Assembly: GCA_937881575.1 (NCBI GenBank)
Contig: CALGEI010000187.1
Coordinates: 1 to 49,408, forward strand
DNA length: 49,408 nt
From: an uncultured Flavobacteriales bacterium
Lineage (GTDB): Bacteria > Bacteroidota > Bacteroidia > Flavobacteriales_D > Sanyastnellaceae
Direction: 5' to 3'
Each line of letters starts with the position of its first letter. The first letter of the stretch is position 1. The translations under genes and the position numbers were made by a program. The notes below the pieces were generated by a model. The model made no database searches and was not told the DNA's origin. It was given only the letters and a program-made list of their open reading frames with translations. Below are positions 7,738-17,300 of the stretch, piece by piece.

Positions 7738-7795
7738 GCATAAAAAAAGCCCGTATCGTTATGATACAGGCTTTTCAAAAAGTGACCGTGTAGGG
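7738..7795. repeat. left copy of 58-bp island attachment repeat (tRNA-Arg 3' end plus terminator)
   Basis: Identical base for base to 25009-25066. It contains the rho-independent hairpin (7742-7775) that follows tRNA-Arg(ACG) and the last 13 bases of that tRNA (7783-7795: discriminator, acceptor strand and one side of the T-stem). Homology ends abruptly at 7796, so no tRNA body is present here. A partial tRNA 3' end in direct orientation at the far side of a gene block is the normal footprint of tyrosine-recombinase integration into a tRNA gene. Confidence 0.8.
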
Positions 7796-7800
7796 GTCAT

Positions 7801-7831
7801 ATGGTGACCATGCAGGGGTTCAGCAAACCCC
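7801..7831. repeat. two small inverted repeats beside the left attachment repeat
   Basis: ATGGT-G-ACCAT at 7801-7811 and GGGGTT-CAGCA-AACCCC at 7815-7831 lie a few bases inside the island from the 58-bp repeat. Short dyads in this position can be recombinase or excisionase sites. They are absent beside the right copy. Function is inferred only from position. Confidence 0.3.
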
Positions 7832-7878
7832 CGTCAATACTCAGGAAATGCTGATGTTTCAGATTTTGCATTTTGAGT

Positions 7879-7902
7879 GTGGGGCGTTTTGTGGGGCGTT
7901 TT
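7879..7902 (+). repeat. 12-bp tandem duplication upstream of the holin gene
   Basis: GTGGGGCGTTTT occurs twice without spacer, ending 3 bases before the ATG at 7906. It could be a direct-repeat binding site left from the phage, or a slippage product. It leaves no obvious ribosome-binding site for the 7906 start, so translation may begin at a later codon. Confidence 0.4.
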
Positions 7903-7905
7903 TGA

Positions 7906-8430
7906 ATGTTGACGCTGTCAACCCGTTGGCGCAAACTGTTTGTGAACTTCGGGTCGTTGGAAAAGCAAAAGGAACCTCGCCGCAAACTCCGTGACACGAA
8001 AGTCGGACAATGGCTCAAATCGTCCACGCCTCATTTACTTGATGCCGTAGGTAATGCCCTCCCCGATTCGGGTGTTTTGGGAATCGTCAAAAACCTTGTT
8101 GACCTCGATAACAATGTCACCCATGAACAACGCATGGAGTTGCACAACCTCATCGTTTCCGAGCGGATAGCAATGGAGGCCGAATTGACCAAGCGTTGGG
8201 AATCGGACAACAATGCCGATTCATGGTTGGCCAAGCACACCCGACCGATGATTGTGTTGTCGCTTGTCATTGCCCTGTTTGTGTTCATCGTGCTTGATTC
8301 AATGGCCATTCCGTTCCAGGTCCGCGATGCTTGGGTCACCCTTTATGAAATCCTTATTGTCACCGCTGTTGGCGGTTACTTCACATTGCGTTCGGTTTAC
8401 GATAAGCGCAACAAACCGCCCACATTATGA
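7906..8430 (+). CDS. phage holin, 3-TM type (GTA_holin_3TM-like)
   Basis: A protein of up to 174 residues. After a charged N-terminus comes TKVGQWLKSSTPHLLDAVG and LPDSGVLGIVKNLVD, then a helical linker, then NNADSWLAKHTRPMIVLSLV with two or more membrane segments and FQVRDAWVTLYEILIVTAVGGYF near the end. The DSWL-K-RP layout before the membrane helices and the closing aromatic/Gly segment match the phage/GTA 3-TM holin family, which permeabilises the inner membrane in lysis. The first 25 or so residues may not be native. The stop overlaps the next phage ORF by 4 bases, as in an intact phage operon. No endolysin is nearby. It is the clearest phage gene in the island. Confidence 0.75.
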   Translation: MLTLSTRWRKLFVNFGSLEKQKEPRRKLRDTKVGQWLKSSTPHLLDAVGNALPDSGVLGIVKNLVDLDNNVTHEQRMELHNLIVSERIAMEAELTKRWESDNNADSWLAKHTRPMIVLSLVIALFVFIVLDSMAIPFQVRDAWVTLYEILIVTAVGGYFTLRSVYDKRNKPPTL

Positions 8431-8741
8431 CCCCACGTCCCTTGTCCCCTTCATGGGCATATGTCCATGACTTATTGACGAAGTACCCAAACACTCCGTC
8501 CCTGACTTTGGCCAAGAAAATAATGTCCGAGAATGGCTCCATGTTTACCACGGTCGAGGCGGCACGTTCGGCGATCCGATATTTCAGGGGTGCAACAGGA
8601 ACCAAGGCGCGGAAAAATGCCGACCCTAAGTTGGCACGACCATTTGATGAATCTATGTTCAACCCATTCGGGTTGCCTGAATCGGATGAAGTAGAATTCC
8701 TGCCGTTTGCGTTGCCCTCACTGAGTACCACTGAATCGTAA
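8427..8741 (+). pseudogene. truncated phage protein (N-terminal part, phosphoesterase domain probably lost)
   Basis: A 104-residue ORF starting in the ATGA overlap with the holin stop. It has a helical start, TLAKKIMSENGSMFTTVEAARSAI then RYFRGATG, and ends in LPESDEVEFLPFALP. From memory, this pattern (helical DNA-binding-like start, RYYRG..G, then E.PF.LP) is the N-terminal part of larger phage proteins that continue into a metallophosphoesterase domain. Here the frame stops right after that point, and the adjoining sequence encodes a signal peptide on the other strand. I therefore read it as a gene cut by recombination near 8740. Confidence 0.55.
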
Positions 8742-8830
8742 ATGACTTCCTGCGCTTGGGCCGCAGGCGCTGCAGCGAGGCACAAGAAAGCGAGGATTGA
8801 ACACGAAAGAATAGCGTAATGAATGAGCAT
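8742..8830 (-). pseudogene. signal peptide and first residues of a truncated secreted protein
   Basis: From the ATG at 8830 the minus strand reads MLIHYAILSCSILAFLCLAA followed by APAAQAQ and EVIYDS. This is a textbook signal peptide with an AQA cleavage site. The frame stays open to 8381, but from about 8740 onward it is antisense to the phage ORF and has low-complexity composition, so the native protein is probably lost after the first 28-30 residues. It is downstream of the third giant gene on the same strand. The mature protein's identity cannot be known. Confidence 0.45.
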
Positions 8831-8942
8831 GGCTGTGAAACTTTCAGCCAATCTCACGCGCATTTTTCAGACGTCCGGCATACGGATTGTCAAAAGTTTA
8901 TCACACGAGAGCGAGTGACCAATTCTTGGAAGTAAGTAGCAC

Positions 8943-8968
8943 GGATGCGAGCATTATTGCCCGCATCC
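8943..8968 (-). terminator. hairpin after the third giant gene
   Basis: GGATGCG at 8943-8949 pairs with CGCATCC at 8962-8968 about 10 bases past the stop of the giant operon. The stem is 7 bp with a 12-base loop and no T-run follows, so it is a weak intrinsic terminator candidate or an mRNA-stabilising hairpin. Confidence 0.35.
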
Positions 8969-8976
8969 TTGCCACC

Positions 8977-11900
8977 TCAGTTCGCCTTACGCAAGTGCCA
9001 CTTGCCCATGCGCTTGTTATCCATTTCGCCCGAATCGCTTGATTCATCAAACACGCTCCACTCTTCGTCTGGAATGCGGTGCTTGATGTTCGCAGGTGCA
9101 TAACGGACCTTGGTAACCTCACGTCCCTCGAAGTCGCGCATGGCCTGTACCGCGATCGCATTGTGTCGATCAAATGCAATCTCAAGCATCTGTACCATGA
9201 TCCTGCGCGAATCCTCATTCTTGAAAATTCGCTCCAGCTTATCCGTTGCCTCAGAAGTGTAGCCCAACAGCCGCTGGCGATCGACTTCGTCGAGGAATGA
9301 ATTGATCGAGTGCTCAATTTGCTTTTGGGTCAACGGCTTGATGTCAACGTCATCAATTCCAGGTCGGTATAACGTCAGTTCACCAGTTTCTTCATCTGCA
9401 ACAATGGGTCTCTTGATTTTACCCTCTGCGACGAGTTCATCTGCACTCACCTCTTCAGCATCGTGAGCGTACCAGAATGAGAGCAAGTTCTTCGCATCAT
9501 CCATTTCCTTCTTGGCCGCCTGAGTTCTTTTGCCCAATGTTGCCACTACCTCAGGTTCTCCATTGTTCAATCCCACAGAACAATTCACCACATTCTTGAA
9601 AGGACTGTTGCCGCCTTCCCACGCTGTGCCAATAACATTTTCAATGATTGCAGGCGTGAGATCGCGCGAAGAAACGGTACGCGCGTTGCCGTCTCCAAGC
9701 CCACTTGCAACGAGGTAATCACCGGATCGAACCGGTCCCAAAACGCGCACAGGAACCTGCCCCATAAAGGCCGCTTTTGCATAACCCGATGTGCTGCCTT
9801 GTGGAACATTTCCGATCACAATCGGGTTCGATGAAATAACGACCAAGCGCTCGGCACCATCCGTTTGATAGGAAAGCTCGCCTTCAAAAACGCCCGCGAC
9901 TTGTCCAGATTCGAACGCATCCTTTGGGTTGCGTTTGGGCAGCCATTCGGCGTAATCACCAGCACCTGAGGCGTAAGTCACGCCCACGCGGTCGTGTGCC
10001 GTTGTCGCGCTTCCGTACTGATAGCTGCTGTAATCTGGAACTGTCGTTCCTGAGGAGCCGTCGTTGTTGAGGCCATCTGCCGCTGTGCCGTCCATATTCA
10101 ACGCCCGCATGGAACCCAAAACAGCCTTGTTGATCCAATTGCTTTGGTCCCTGCTGCTTAACGTAATGCCCGCATAGGACTCAAGCCATTGCTCGTAGGC
10201 AAAGACAACATTTGCCGCATCAATAGCGCCCTCCAATGCATCCTTGAATGCATCATCCGCGTGTGGAGCGCAAACGCCGATGAAAGGAATGGGAATGGGA
10301 AAGAACACAGCCCAAATCAACGTGATACCGAAACAACCGGTTACGGATGTCGCTTCCGCGATGACCTCTATTACGTTTTGTGACACTTCCAACACGGCTA
10401 GCCAATAAGCGCGCTCTGCAGCTGTATACGCCTGTTCAGCGTTGAGCATGTCGTACCTAAAGGCCAACTGGTCCAACATATAGTCACCATTGTTCGTCAA
10501 TTCGTGGGTGCTGTTCGAGAATTTTCCAGAGTTCAAAACCTGAACGCGTTCGCCTTGAATCCTCCCAACCTCTGTGCCTTCACTGTTGCGGAATGAGACG
10601 TACCTATTCGCATTTCCCGGCAATTCGTTGTCAATTTGAATCGACATTACGCGCTGGGTGACTGCGCTGCTTGTGTTTTCAAACGAACCAGCAAACTCGT
10701 GATTCGAAGAGGCAATGAGCTGGCCATCCACGTTTAACGACGCTGTGTTGGACAACCCTCCTGTCGTGGTAAACGCCTCATTCAAGGTCGTATTGAGGCC
10801 CACCTTAATGCCCGCAACGTTGGCGTTGCTTTTTAATTCGCCGACGGATTTGACCGGACCGTTGACCACTGCATTGCCTTGAAAGGTCATGGTCCCGCCA
10901 CCGGTTTCGAGGTTGCCATTCAATTGGCTGGGGCCCGTGATGTCCAAAGCTTTGGCATTGAGCATCTGAGCCACTGCCAAGGTATCGTCCAAGTAAACGG
11001 ATGTCGACCGCAAAGGAACCTTAGAAATCATGTTACCACTAGCCGCAAGAACGGAGAATGTGGTATCTGTGCCGAAAGCGGAATCGACGCTTGTTATGGC
11101 GTGAAAATCACTGCCCATGGACAGCTCGTTGCGCAACGTAGTCCGTCCGAAGAGGTTCAAGAATTGGCCCGCAGACGTGTTGCCACCCACTGAGTCCAAA
11201 TCACCACTCAACGTAAGCGCTGATGCCTCTACACCTCCATCCGAGAAGGTTACCCCCTCGATGGTGAGGTCCCCCTTCACCAACACGTTGCCCGTGGCGA
11301 TGAACGAGCCTTCCACAAATGCGTCTCCCGTATTCTCGATGGTCGAATCGCCGATGAGCACCAATCCATTGTCCGAGCCATTTGTGGTCGCTTTGAAAAG
11401 TGAGTTCACCCGCAGATTTCCTTTGACAGTGGCCGAGGCGTTGACATCCAATAAATCAGCAACGCGCCACTCGTTCAACGTGGATTTTTCAGCAACATCC
11501 AGGTTGTTGAACCGGGAGGATCCTGTTGCTACCAAATCCCCTTTGATGTCCATGCCACCGTGCGAATAGACTTTCCCGTTGCTCGGCTGCAACTTGAAGA
11601 GCGTTGAGTCATTGGGCATGCCCGTTTCATCCATTCCTTGCTTCACGGCGAGCTGCGCGCGCAGCTCGAGGGAATCTTTGAAATTTGTACGACCGACCAC
11701 ATTGAGGTTGTTCAACTGACCTTCGCCTCCAACGACCATTTGATTGTCCAAGTCAAGGGAGGAGGTCTGAATGCCGCCATCGCTCAATTGGCTTCCGGCA
11801 ATGGTCAAGTCACCCAACGCAGCAAAGTCATCGGTCAAAAGCAACGAGTGCGCAGTTATGTTCCCAGCGATGCGTGCAACTTCTTTGTTGACCCACACCC

Positions 11901-14301
11901 CGCTGTCCACGATGCTTTCCTCAATGGTTAGATTCAATGACGTGCCTCGAAGGGAACCCGACTCCAGGTTTTCATGCATCATTGACTTCAGTTCGGTCAA
12001 CTGGTCTATGGACGATTGGACGTTGAATGGGTTGATGCTGGAAACGCCAAATCCAGTGGTCACATCGTAATACCGGTTAACGCGCGGCTCAAAGGTCAAC
12101 AACACCTCTTCATCGCATACCCCGTCGCCGTCCGAATCGTTGATGCACGTGCCGTCGCAATTCCGCGCGAACGGCCTGCCCGGTCCGCCGCACACGTTGC
12201 AGTTGTCGTAGACATTTCCATCGCAATCGCAATACCCCAGTCGGCTTGCTTCGCACCCACATCCCTCCAAGCCGCCGGGACCATTGCAGACTCCGCATTC
12301 ATCGATGATGCCCGTGCCTTCGGTGCACGGATCGTTGGGAATGCCGTCTCCATCCAAGTCGTCATCGCAAACGCCGTCGCCGTCCATATCTGTGCTACAC
12401 CCTCCGCCGCATATGCCCACAACATCTACGACGTTTCCATTGCAATCGCAAACACCCGCAGGAATTCCATTGCCATTGCAGACCCCACACTCGTCTTCAA
12501 TACCCAAGCAATCATCCACGTCGTCGCAGATCAAATCGCCGTCGGCATCTGCAGCACACGTGCCGTCACAGACGTAAATGGCATCGTAGGTTTTGGTGCC
12601 TGCACAATCGCAATAGCCCACAGGGATGCCCGTTCCATTACACGCCCCGCATTCATCGATGATTCCCGTACCCGTTGTGCAGGTGTCGATGTCATCGCAA
12701 ATGCCGTCTTTGTCAATGTCCGTGCTGCAATCGCCGCCGCACACACCGGCTGCATCGATGATTCCGTTGCCGGTTGTACAGGGATCGTTGCCGTCGTCAT
12801 CGCAAACACCATCGCCATCTGCATCCACTGCACAGTTGCCGCCGCAATTGCCCATTGCGTCTTCCACGTCCCCGTCGCAGTTGCACGCACCAGCGGGAAT
12901 GCCAGTGCCGCCGCACACACCGCATTCATCAACGGTGTTGTTGGGGGTGTTCGGGCAGGGGTCGATGTCATCGCAAACGCCATCGTCATCGGCGTCGCTG
13001 AAGCAGGTTCCGCCGCACACGTCGAGGCTGTCTTTCATGGTGCACGCGTCGAGGCCGAGCAGTGTCGCCGAGGCGTCGTAATTGCAAGCGGTCGCAATGG
13101 TGCAACCGATGACCTCCTCTTCATCGCATACGTTGTTTCCGGTTGCACCTGAAATGGAATCCGTGACGTTGATTGCCGTCCAATACGCGGCATTTGGCAA
13201 TGTGTCGTTTTCGCACGTTCCATCGCAATTTCGGCCCAAGACCTTCCACGTCGTGCAATTGCACCGGCCATCGCTCAATCCCAGAGATGGATCTATGGCA
13301 TCGAGGTAGAACGCAGAACCACCGCAAACGGAACAATCGTCAAGTTGTTGGCACCATTCAGCAGCAAGTCCCCATGTGGCATCGGAATTGAAATTGCACG
13401 CTGTGCCATCGGTGCACCCTTCTATGTCATTTTCGTCGCAAACGCCATTGCCTGTCGAATCCGCAAAACCGAACTGCAACCAATACGTACTGTTGGGGAT
13501 AATGTCGTTGATTTCGCCGCAGTAATCGCAAGCATTTTTGAATATGCAAGCCACAGCTGCTGGGTCGAGGTAGTTGCATGCTGAATAATCTGTGCAAGCA
13601 TCCAACGGATCCGTGGGGACTGTGCCAATCAAACAACCGGGCTCGCCGTACTCATCGCACACGCCGTCGTTGTCCTTATCGGTCAGGCAATGCCCGCCGC
13701 ACAGCCTTAAGGCATCTAATTCATTGCATGTATTGCCTACGCACGGATCGTCGATTTCACCATCGTCATTCGTATCGTGGTCGCACAGTCCGTCGTTGTC
13801 ACCATCGAGGGTGCAAAATTGTGCATCGCTGGGCAAAAGGCACCGTCCCACTTCGTCGTATACCTTGTAATTCACAGCTTCACAACTGCAGCGCCCACCC
13901 CTGATTTTCACTTCGTCGCCTTCGCACTCTTCGCAACGGGAGACGTTGGGGAATTTGCACGATCCATCGTCGATGGTAGCCGAACTCTCGTAATTGCACG
14001 CCAAAGGATGAATGCATCCATGCAGAGCTTTGTTGCAATCACATGTCCCAGGGCACAGCGAAGAATAAGCCGTGGTAATGGCATTGTTCAAAGGACATAG
14101 ATCCCCTAGAGTTGACACGTACAAGCTATCCGCGGAAATCTCCTCGGGGCAACATTGCAAATTTGTGGCAGCGTTGTCTTCACCCAATCCGTCGCCATCC
14201 AAATCTAGGTAATAAGTCTGTGTCGCAGTGCAACTCGTGCATTGGCCGTAACCCAACACAACCGCAGTCGAAAGAATGAAGGTTAATACTAACTTTTTCA
14301 T
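8977..14301 (-). CDS. giant secreted Cys-rich repeat protein with tailspike-like C-terminal domain (copy 3)
   Basis: About 1,774 residues from ATG 14301 (MKKLVLTFILSTAVVLGYGQ signal peptide; an ATG at 14307 overlaps the previous stop). The order is: TYYLDLDGDGLG-type opening; roughly 700 residues of Cys/Asp repeats ([25 protein letters not shown]); a beta-solenoid-like middle with repeating G-D-L-T-I-x-G units; a hydrophobic segment with a PIPIPF core and flanking Cys; a G2-like domain (TYASGAGDYAEWLPKRNP, then VVISSNPIVIGN and AFMGQVPVRVLG); and a charged helical tail. The Asp loops suggest calcium binding. No T9SS sorting domain is visible at the C-terminus. It is third in a three-gene operon. 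Probably a cell-surface or released fibre; the function is unknown. Confidence 0.85.
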   Translation of the reverse strand: MKKLVLTFILSTAVVLGYGQCTSCTATQTYYLDLDGDGLGEDNAATNLQCCPEEISADSLYVSTLGDLCPLNNAITTAYSSLCPGTCDCNKALHGCIHPLACNYESSATIDDGSCKFPNVSRCEECEGDEVKIRGGRCSCEAVNYKVYDEVGRCLLPSDAQFCTLDGDNDGLCDHDTNDDGEIDDPCVGNTCNELDALRLCGGHCLTDKDNDGVCDEYGEPGCLIGTVPTDPLDACTDYSACNYLDPAAVACIFKNACDYCGEINDIIPNSTYWLQFGFADSTGNGVCDENDIEGCTDGTACNFNSDATWGLAAEWCQQLDDCSVCGGSAFYLDAIDPSLGLSDGRCNCTTWKVLGRNCDGTCENDTLPNAAYWTAINVTDSISGATGNNVCDEEEVIGCTIATACNYDASATLLGLDACTMKDSLDVCGGTCFSDADDDGVCDDIDPCPNTPNNTVDECGVCGGTGIPAGACNCDGDVEDAMGNCGGNCAVDADGDGVCDDDGNDPCTTGNGIIDAAGVCGGDCSTDIDKDGICDDIDTCTTGTGIIDECGACNGTGIPVGYCDCAGTKTYDAIYVCDGTCAADADGDLICDDVDDCLGIEDECGVCNGNGIPAGVCDCNGNVVDVVGICGGGCSTDMDGDGVCDDDLDGDGIPNDPCTEGTGIIDECGVCNGPGGLEGCGCEASRLGYCDCDGNVYDNCNVCGGPGRPFARNCDGTCINDSDGDGVCDEEVLLTFEPRVNRYYDVTTGFGVSSINPFNVQSSIDQLTELKSMMHENLESGSLRGTSLNLTIEESIVDSGVWVNKEVARIAGNITAHSLLLTDDFAALGDLTIAGSQLSDGGIQTSSLDLDNQMVVGGEGQLNNLNVVGRTNFKDSLELRAQLAVKQGMDETGMPNDSTLFKLQPSNGKVYSHGGMDIKGDLVATGSSRFNNLDVAEKSTLNEWRVADLLDVNASATVKGNLRVNSLFKATTNGSDNGLVLIGDSTIENTGDAFVEGSFIATGNVLVKGDLTIEGVTFSDGGVEASALTLSGDLDSVGGNTSAGQFLNLFGRTTLRNELSMGSDFHAITSVDSAFGTDTTFSVLAASGNMISKVPLRSTSVYLDDTLAVAQMLNAKALDITGPSQLNGNLETGGGTMTFQGNAVVNGPVKSVGELKSNANVAGIKVGLNTTLNEAFTTTGGLSNTASLNVDGQLIASSNHEFAGSFENTSSAVTQRVMSIQIDNELPGNANRYVSFRNSEGTEVGRIQGERVQVLNSGKFSNSTHELTNNGDYMLDQLAFRYDMLNAEQAYTAAERAYWLAVLEVSQNVIEVIAEATSVTGCFGITLIWAVFFPIPIPFIGVCAPHADDAFKDALEGAIDAANVVFAYEQWLESYAGITLSSRDQSNWINKAVLGSMRALNMDGTAADGLNNDGSSGTTVPDYSSYQYGSATTAHDRVGVTYASGAGDYAEWLPKRNPKDAFESGQVAGVFEGELSYQTDGAERLVVISSNPIVIGNVPQGSTSGYAKAAFMGQVPVRVLGPVRSGDYLVASGLGDGNARTVSSRDLTPAIIENVIGTAWEGGNSPFKNVVNCSVGLNNGEPEVVATLGKRTQAAKKEMDDAKNLLSFWYAHDAEEVSADELVAEGKIKRPIVADEETGELTLYRPGIDDVDIKPLTQKQIEHSINSFLDEVDRQRLLGYTSEATDKLERIFKNEDSRRIMVQMLEIAFDRHNAIAVQAMRDFEGREVTKVRYAPANIKHRIPDEEWSVFDESSDSGEMDNKRMGKWHLRKAN
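12100..14240 (-). repeat. Cys/Asp-rich repeat array of giant protein copy 3
   Basis: Tandem degenerate units encode D-D/N-D-G-(V/I/L)-C-D loops alternating with DECGVC-type turns and CDCDG motifs, plus GC(T/I)..TACNYD units near the front. The DxDxDG spacing is that of thrombospondin type 3-like calcium loops. The repeats keep long ORFs open on the opposite strand, which are not genes. Confidence 0.8.
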
Positions 14302-14303
14302 GA

Positions 14304-17300
14304 TCATTTTCCTTGTTGTGTTGAAACATTGGTCGTCAGAGGCTCGAGCGGGCCGGTATCAAATCCCCAGTTGTGCCATTCACGCAGCGTTTTGCGATTG
14401 TGCGCATTTATTTTGGATTGCAAACCGTCGAGAAATGCTTTTTTGAGTTCGGGATGGGTTTCCATGTCGGTCATGAACTGGCGAAGATGGTCATCCTCAT
14501 CCCCAGAATTCATTTGTTCCATTGCTTCATCAAAAGCCAGCTCCATGCCCACGTTGTTCAAATTGAAGAAAGCAACCGACGTATTCTCTGGAACCTCATA
14601 CCCAATGGGCTTACCTGATTCCACCGTTGATTCCTCCCCTGCACTCCCGATGGGGACGCCCAGGATGCCTGCATTCTGAAGGGCCAACAAAGAGGGCTTT
14701 TCATCTTTGGCCAGCGACTCTGTAATTTCTTTCATTCCCTTCGAAACGCGCTCCATCTTGGCGATTTCCGACTCAATTTTGGCGAGGTTGCGCGCAATTC
14801 CTCGGTCCAAACCGACCGAGATGTTTACCAGATTAACTGAATGGCTATTGCCATCTTCCCACGCACGGCCAACCACTCGTGGCAACATCTCCGCATCCAA
14901 TTCCGCTTCTGACACGGCAACTCCAAAACCTTCATCGTGGCCACTTGTCACGATGTAATCGCCCGATTCGACTTGGCCAAGCACCTGCGCTTGAACCTGC
15001 CCCATGAAGGCGCATTTCTCGTATCTGGATTCATCATCTGGTGAATTTCCGAGCACGATTGGAAGCGTCGAAATCACGAAGAGGTGATCGGCATCAGATG
15101 TCTTCAGCGATATCTCGCCTCGCTTGACACCCACGATTTGACCTGGCATGAAATCATAACCCGGATTTCGCTTCGGCAGCCATTCTGCGTAATCACCCGC
15201 ACCCGAGGCGTAAGTAATGCCCCTTCTGCGACCGCCGGTGTTGACCATGTCCGCATCCCTCGCTGCATCATAAGCTTTCTTTGATTTCACTGCTGCATCC
15301 AATCCAAAGGCCGCATCCGCAACCGCCAACTCCGCTTGGTAAAATCCAACACCTGCTGACACAATTCCCGCAGCAGCTGCGATCAACATCGAAGGGATGG
15401 GCACGGTGGTACAGAATCCCGAACCGGCACAGACCGTAGTCGACCCCTCCTCAGCGGCATCACTGATGGCGTCGCTCAAATCCTTGCCAGCAAGGTACAG
15501 GCCGATGAGCGAACTGGCTTGATCAATTCCCGCCATTACCAGAGCGGTTTCCAATTCTCGCACGGCATTTTCATGCGATTTGTTGTTGTTCAATTCGCCG
15601 ATATTCTCGGCCTCAATGCGACCAATTACCACGCCTTGAGCGTTCTTGAACTCCATGAAGTTGGTGGCATTTTTAGGGTCGACCCGACCGGATTTCAACT
15701 TGATGCCGTCCCCTCCGTCTGTATTGATGAATTCCGCCGCAAACCCGTCGTTTAGGTTGACATCAACGTCTAGCACAGGTGTGGATTTCACCCCAGTGCT
15801 CACCACCTCCAACGCACCGTTGATGGTGGGTGCGCCGCCTGTGACAAACAAGCTATCGGTAATCAACCCGCCGCCCAAGTTCACTTCGCCTATCGTGCGA
15901 ATGCTTTTGTCGATGCGCAATTGGCTGTTGAATACGGCTGGACCGGAGAACGTTGCGCGTCCGTGAATGTCCACCGCCGAATTGAACGTGGCGTAGGACC
16001 GAACGTTGAGTCGATTACCGACGTAGACGCGGTTGGCCGTTGTGGTGGTATCCGTTTTGATTCGCGGAGCGGCGATGGAACCGTTCCAGGTTCGCATGTC
16101 CCCGCTCTGGCGCCAAACTTTGAAAATCAACGAGTCGCTGGAGGCGCTCAGGGTGGTGTGCCCGGTGCGCAGTTGGCGCATGTTCAAATTTCGGTAGAGA
16201 TCGACAGTACCATGCCAAGATGCCGTATTGCCCGCGGAGAGCTCACCTTTGAGGTTGGCATTGCCGTCCACATAGAGGTACCCAGCGCGGATATTGCTCG
16301 TCTCCAATCCGCCTTTGGCGAACGTCGAGCCTTTGATGCGGATATCGCCCATCACGTGAACGGAATCCTGAACGGTGAAGTCACCTGCTATATCCAAATC
16401 CGTTCCTATGAAGGTGTTTCCGTTGGAGCTGTTGACGGTCATGATGGTGTCTACCACGTTGGAATTGCCCACAAAGAGGCTTCCGAGCAAGTGCATGTCG
16501 TTGTCGACCACGATTTGGCTGTCCACGGCGGCATTGGTCAAGGTCCAGACGTTATCCACCTTTACGTGATCCAAGTTCGTGCTTCCCGCCACCTCGAATT
16601 TTTTATCCGTAGCCAATCGCAGGGCATTCACATCCCCTGTGACCGAATTCACTTCGATGGTTGCCGTTGCGCCTGCACCTTGACCGTCGTAGGCCACCAG
16701 GTCATCGGCAACGTCAACACCGTTTTTCAGCGCAGAGGGCCCATCGATCTTCAATTCGTCCGCAACGTTCATATCCCCACTTACATCGGCGTCGCCAAGC
16801 AATTCCATGCTCGTGGTGATAACGGTTCCTTCCGAGAACGTCACCCCTTGAATGGTCGCGCTTCCCGCAATCGCAGCCTTGCTGGCGATGGTCATGTCGC
16901 CCCCAACGACCAGCAGTTTTTCAAAGCGAGCCCGCTCACCCACAAACAGTGAGCCCCTGCTCACAATGGAATTTTCGATGGTCATATTGCGGGTGTGACC
17001 CGAAAGTGAACCGTCGTCGAGGTTTTCCGACATGCGGTCGTGTATCACGCTCATCGTGTCGAGGACTTCCATCAATCGCAGGTGATCCAAGTATTGGCTC
17101 AGCGAAACCTTGCCGTTGGCGATGGATTGAGACGGCAAAAGCACACGCGGGATTTCGAGAAGCACGTCGTAATCGCATTCACCGTCTTGGTCCAAATCAA
17201 TGCACGTGCCGTCGCAATTCCAGCCAAATGCCGACCCCACACCACCGCAATCTCCACATTCGTCTTCCACGTTGCCTTCGCAATCGCAATCGCCTGCAGG

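Noticed and set aside
7797-8027. Minus-strand ORF near the left attachment repeat as a possible integrase C-terminus
   Set aside because: The translation has no tyrosine-recombinase motifs (no R..HxLRHT or catalytic Tyr context) and is antisense to the holin front.
8381-8741. C-terminal part of the minus-strand 160-codon ORF
   Set aside because: It is antisense to the phage ORF with its RYFRG and PF.LP motifs; only the signal-peptide part (8742-8830) looks real.
12016-13152. 378-codon plus-strand ORF inside giant protein copy 3
   Set aside because: It is antisense to the Cys/Asp repeats; the biased GAC/GAT/TGC codons keep the opposite strand open. The translation is an Ala/Val/Ile-rich repeat without a start signal or family match.
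12100-14240. Possible CRISPR array, because of regular short repeats
   Set aside because: The repeats are coding, vary in length and sequence, and have no constant spacer length; no cas genes are present.
15921-16952. 343-codon plus-strand ORF inside giant protein copy 2
   Set aside because: Antisense to the solenoid-like middle, with no recognisable motif and no ribosome-binding context.
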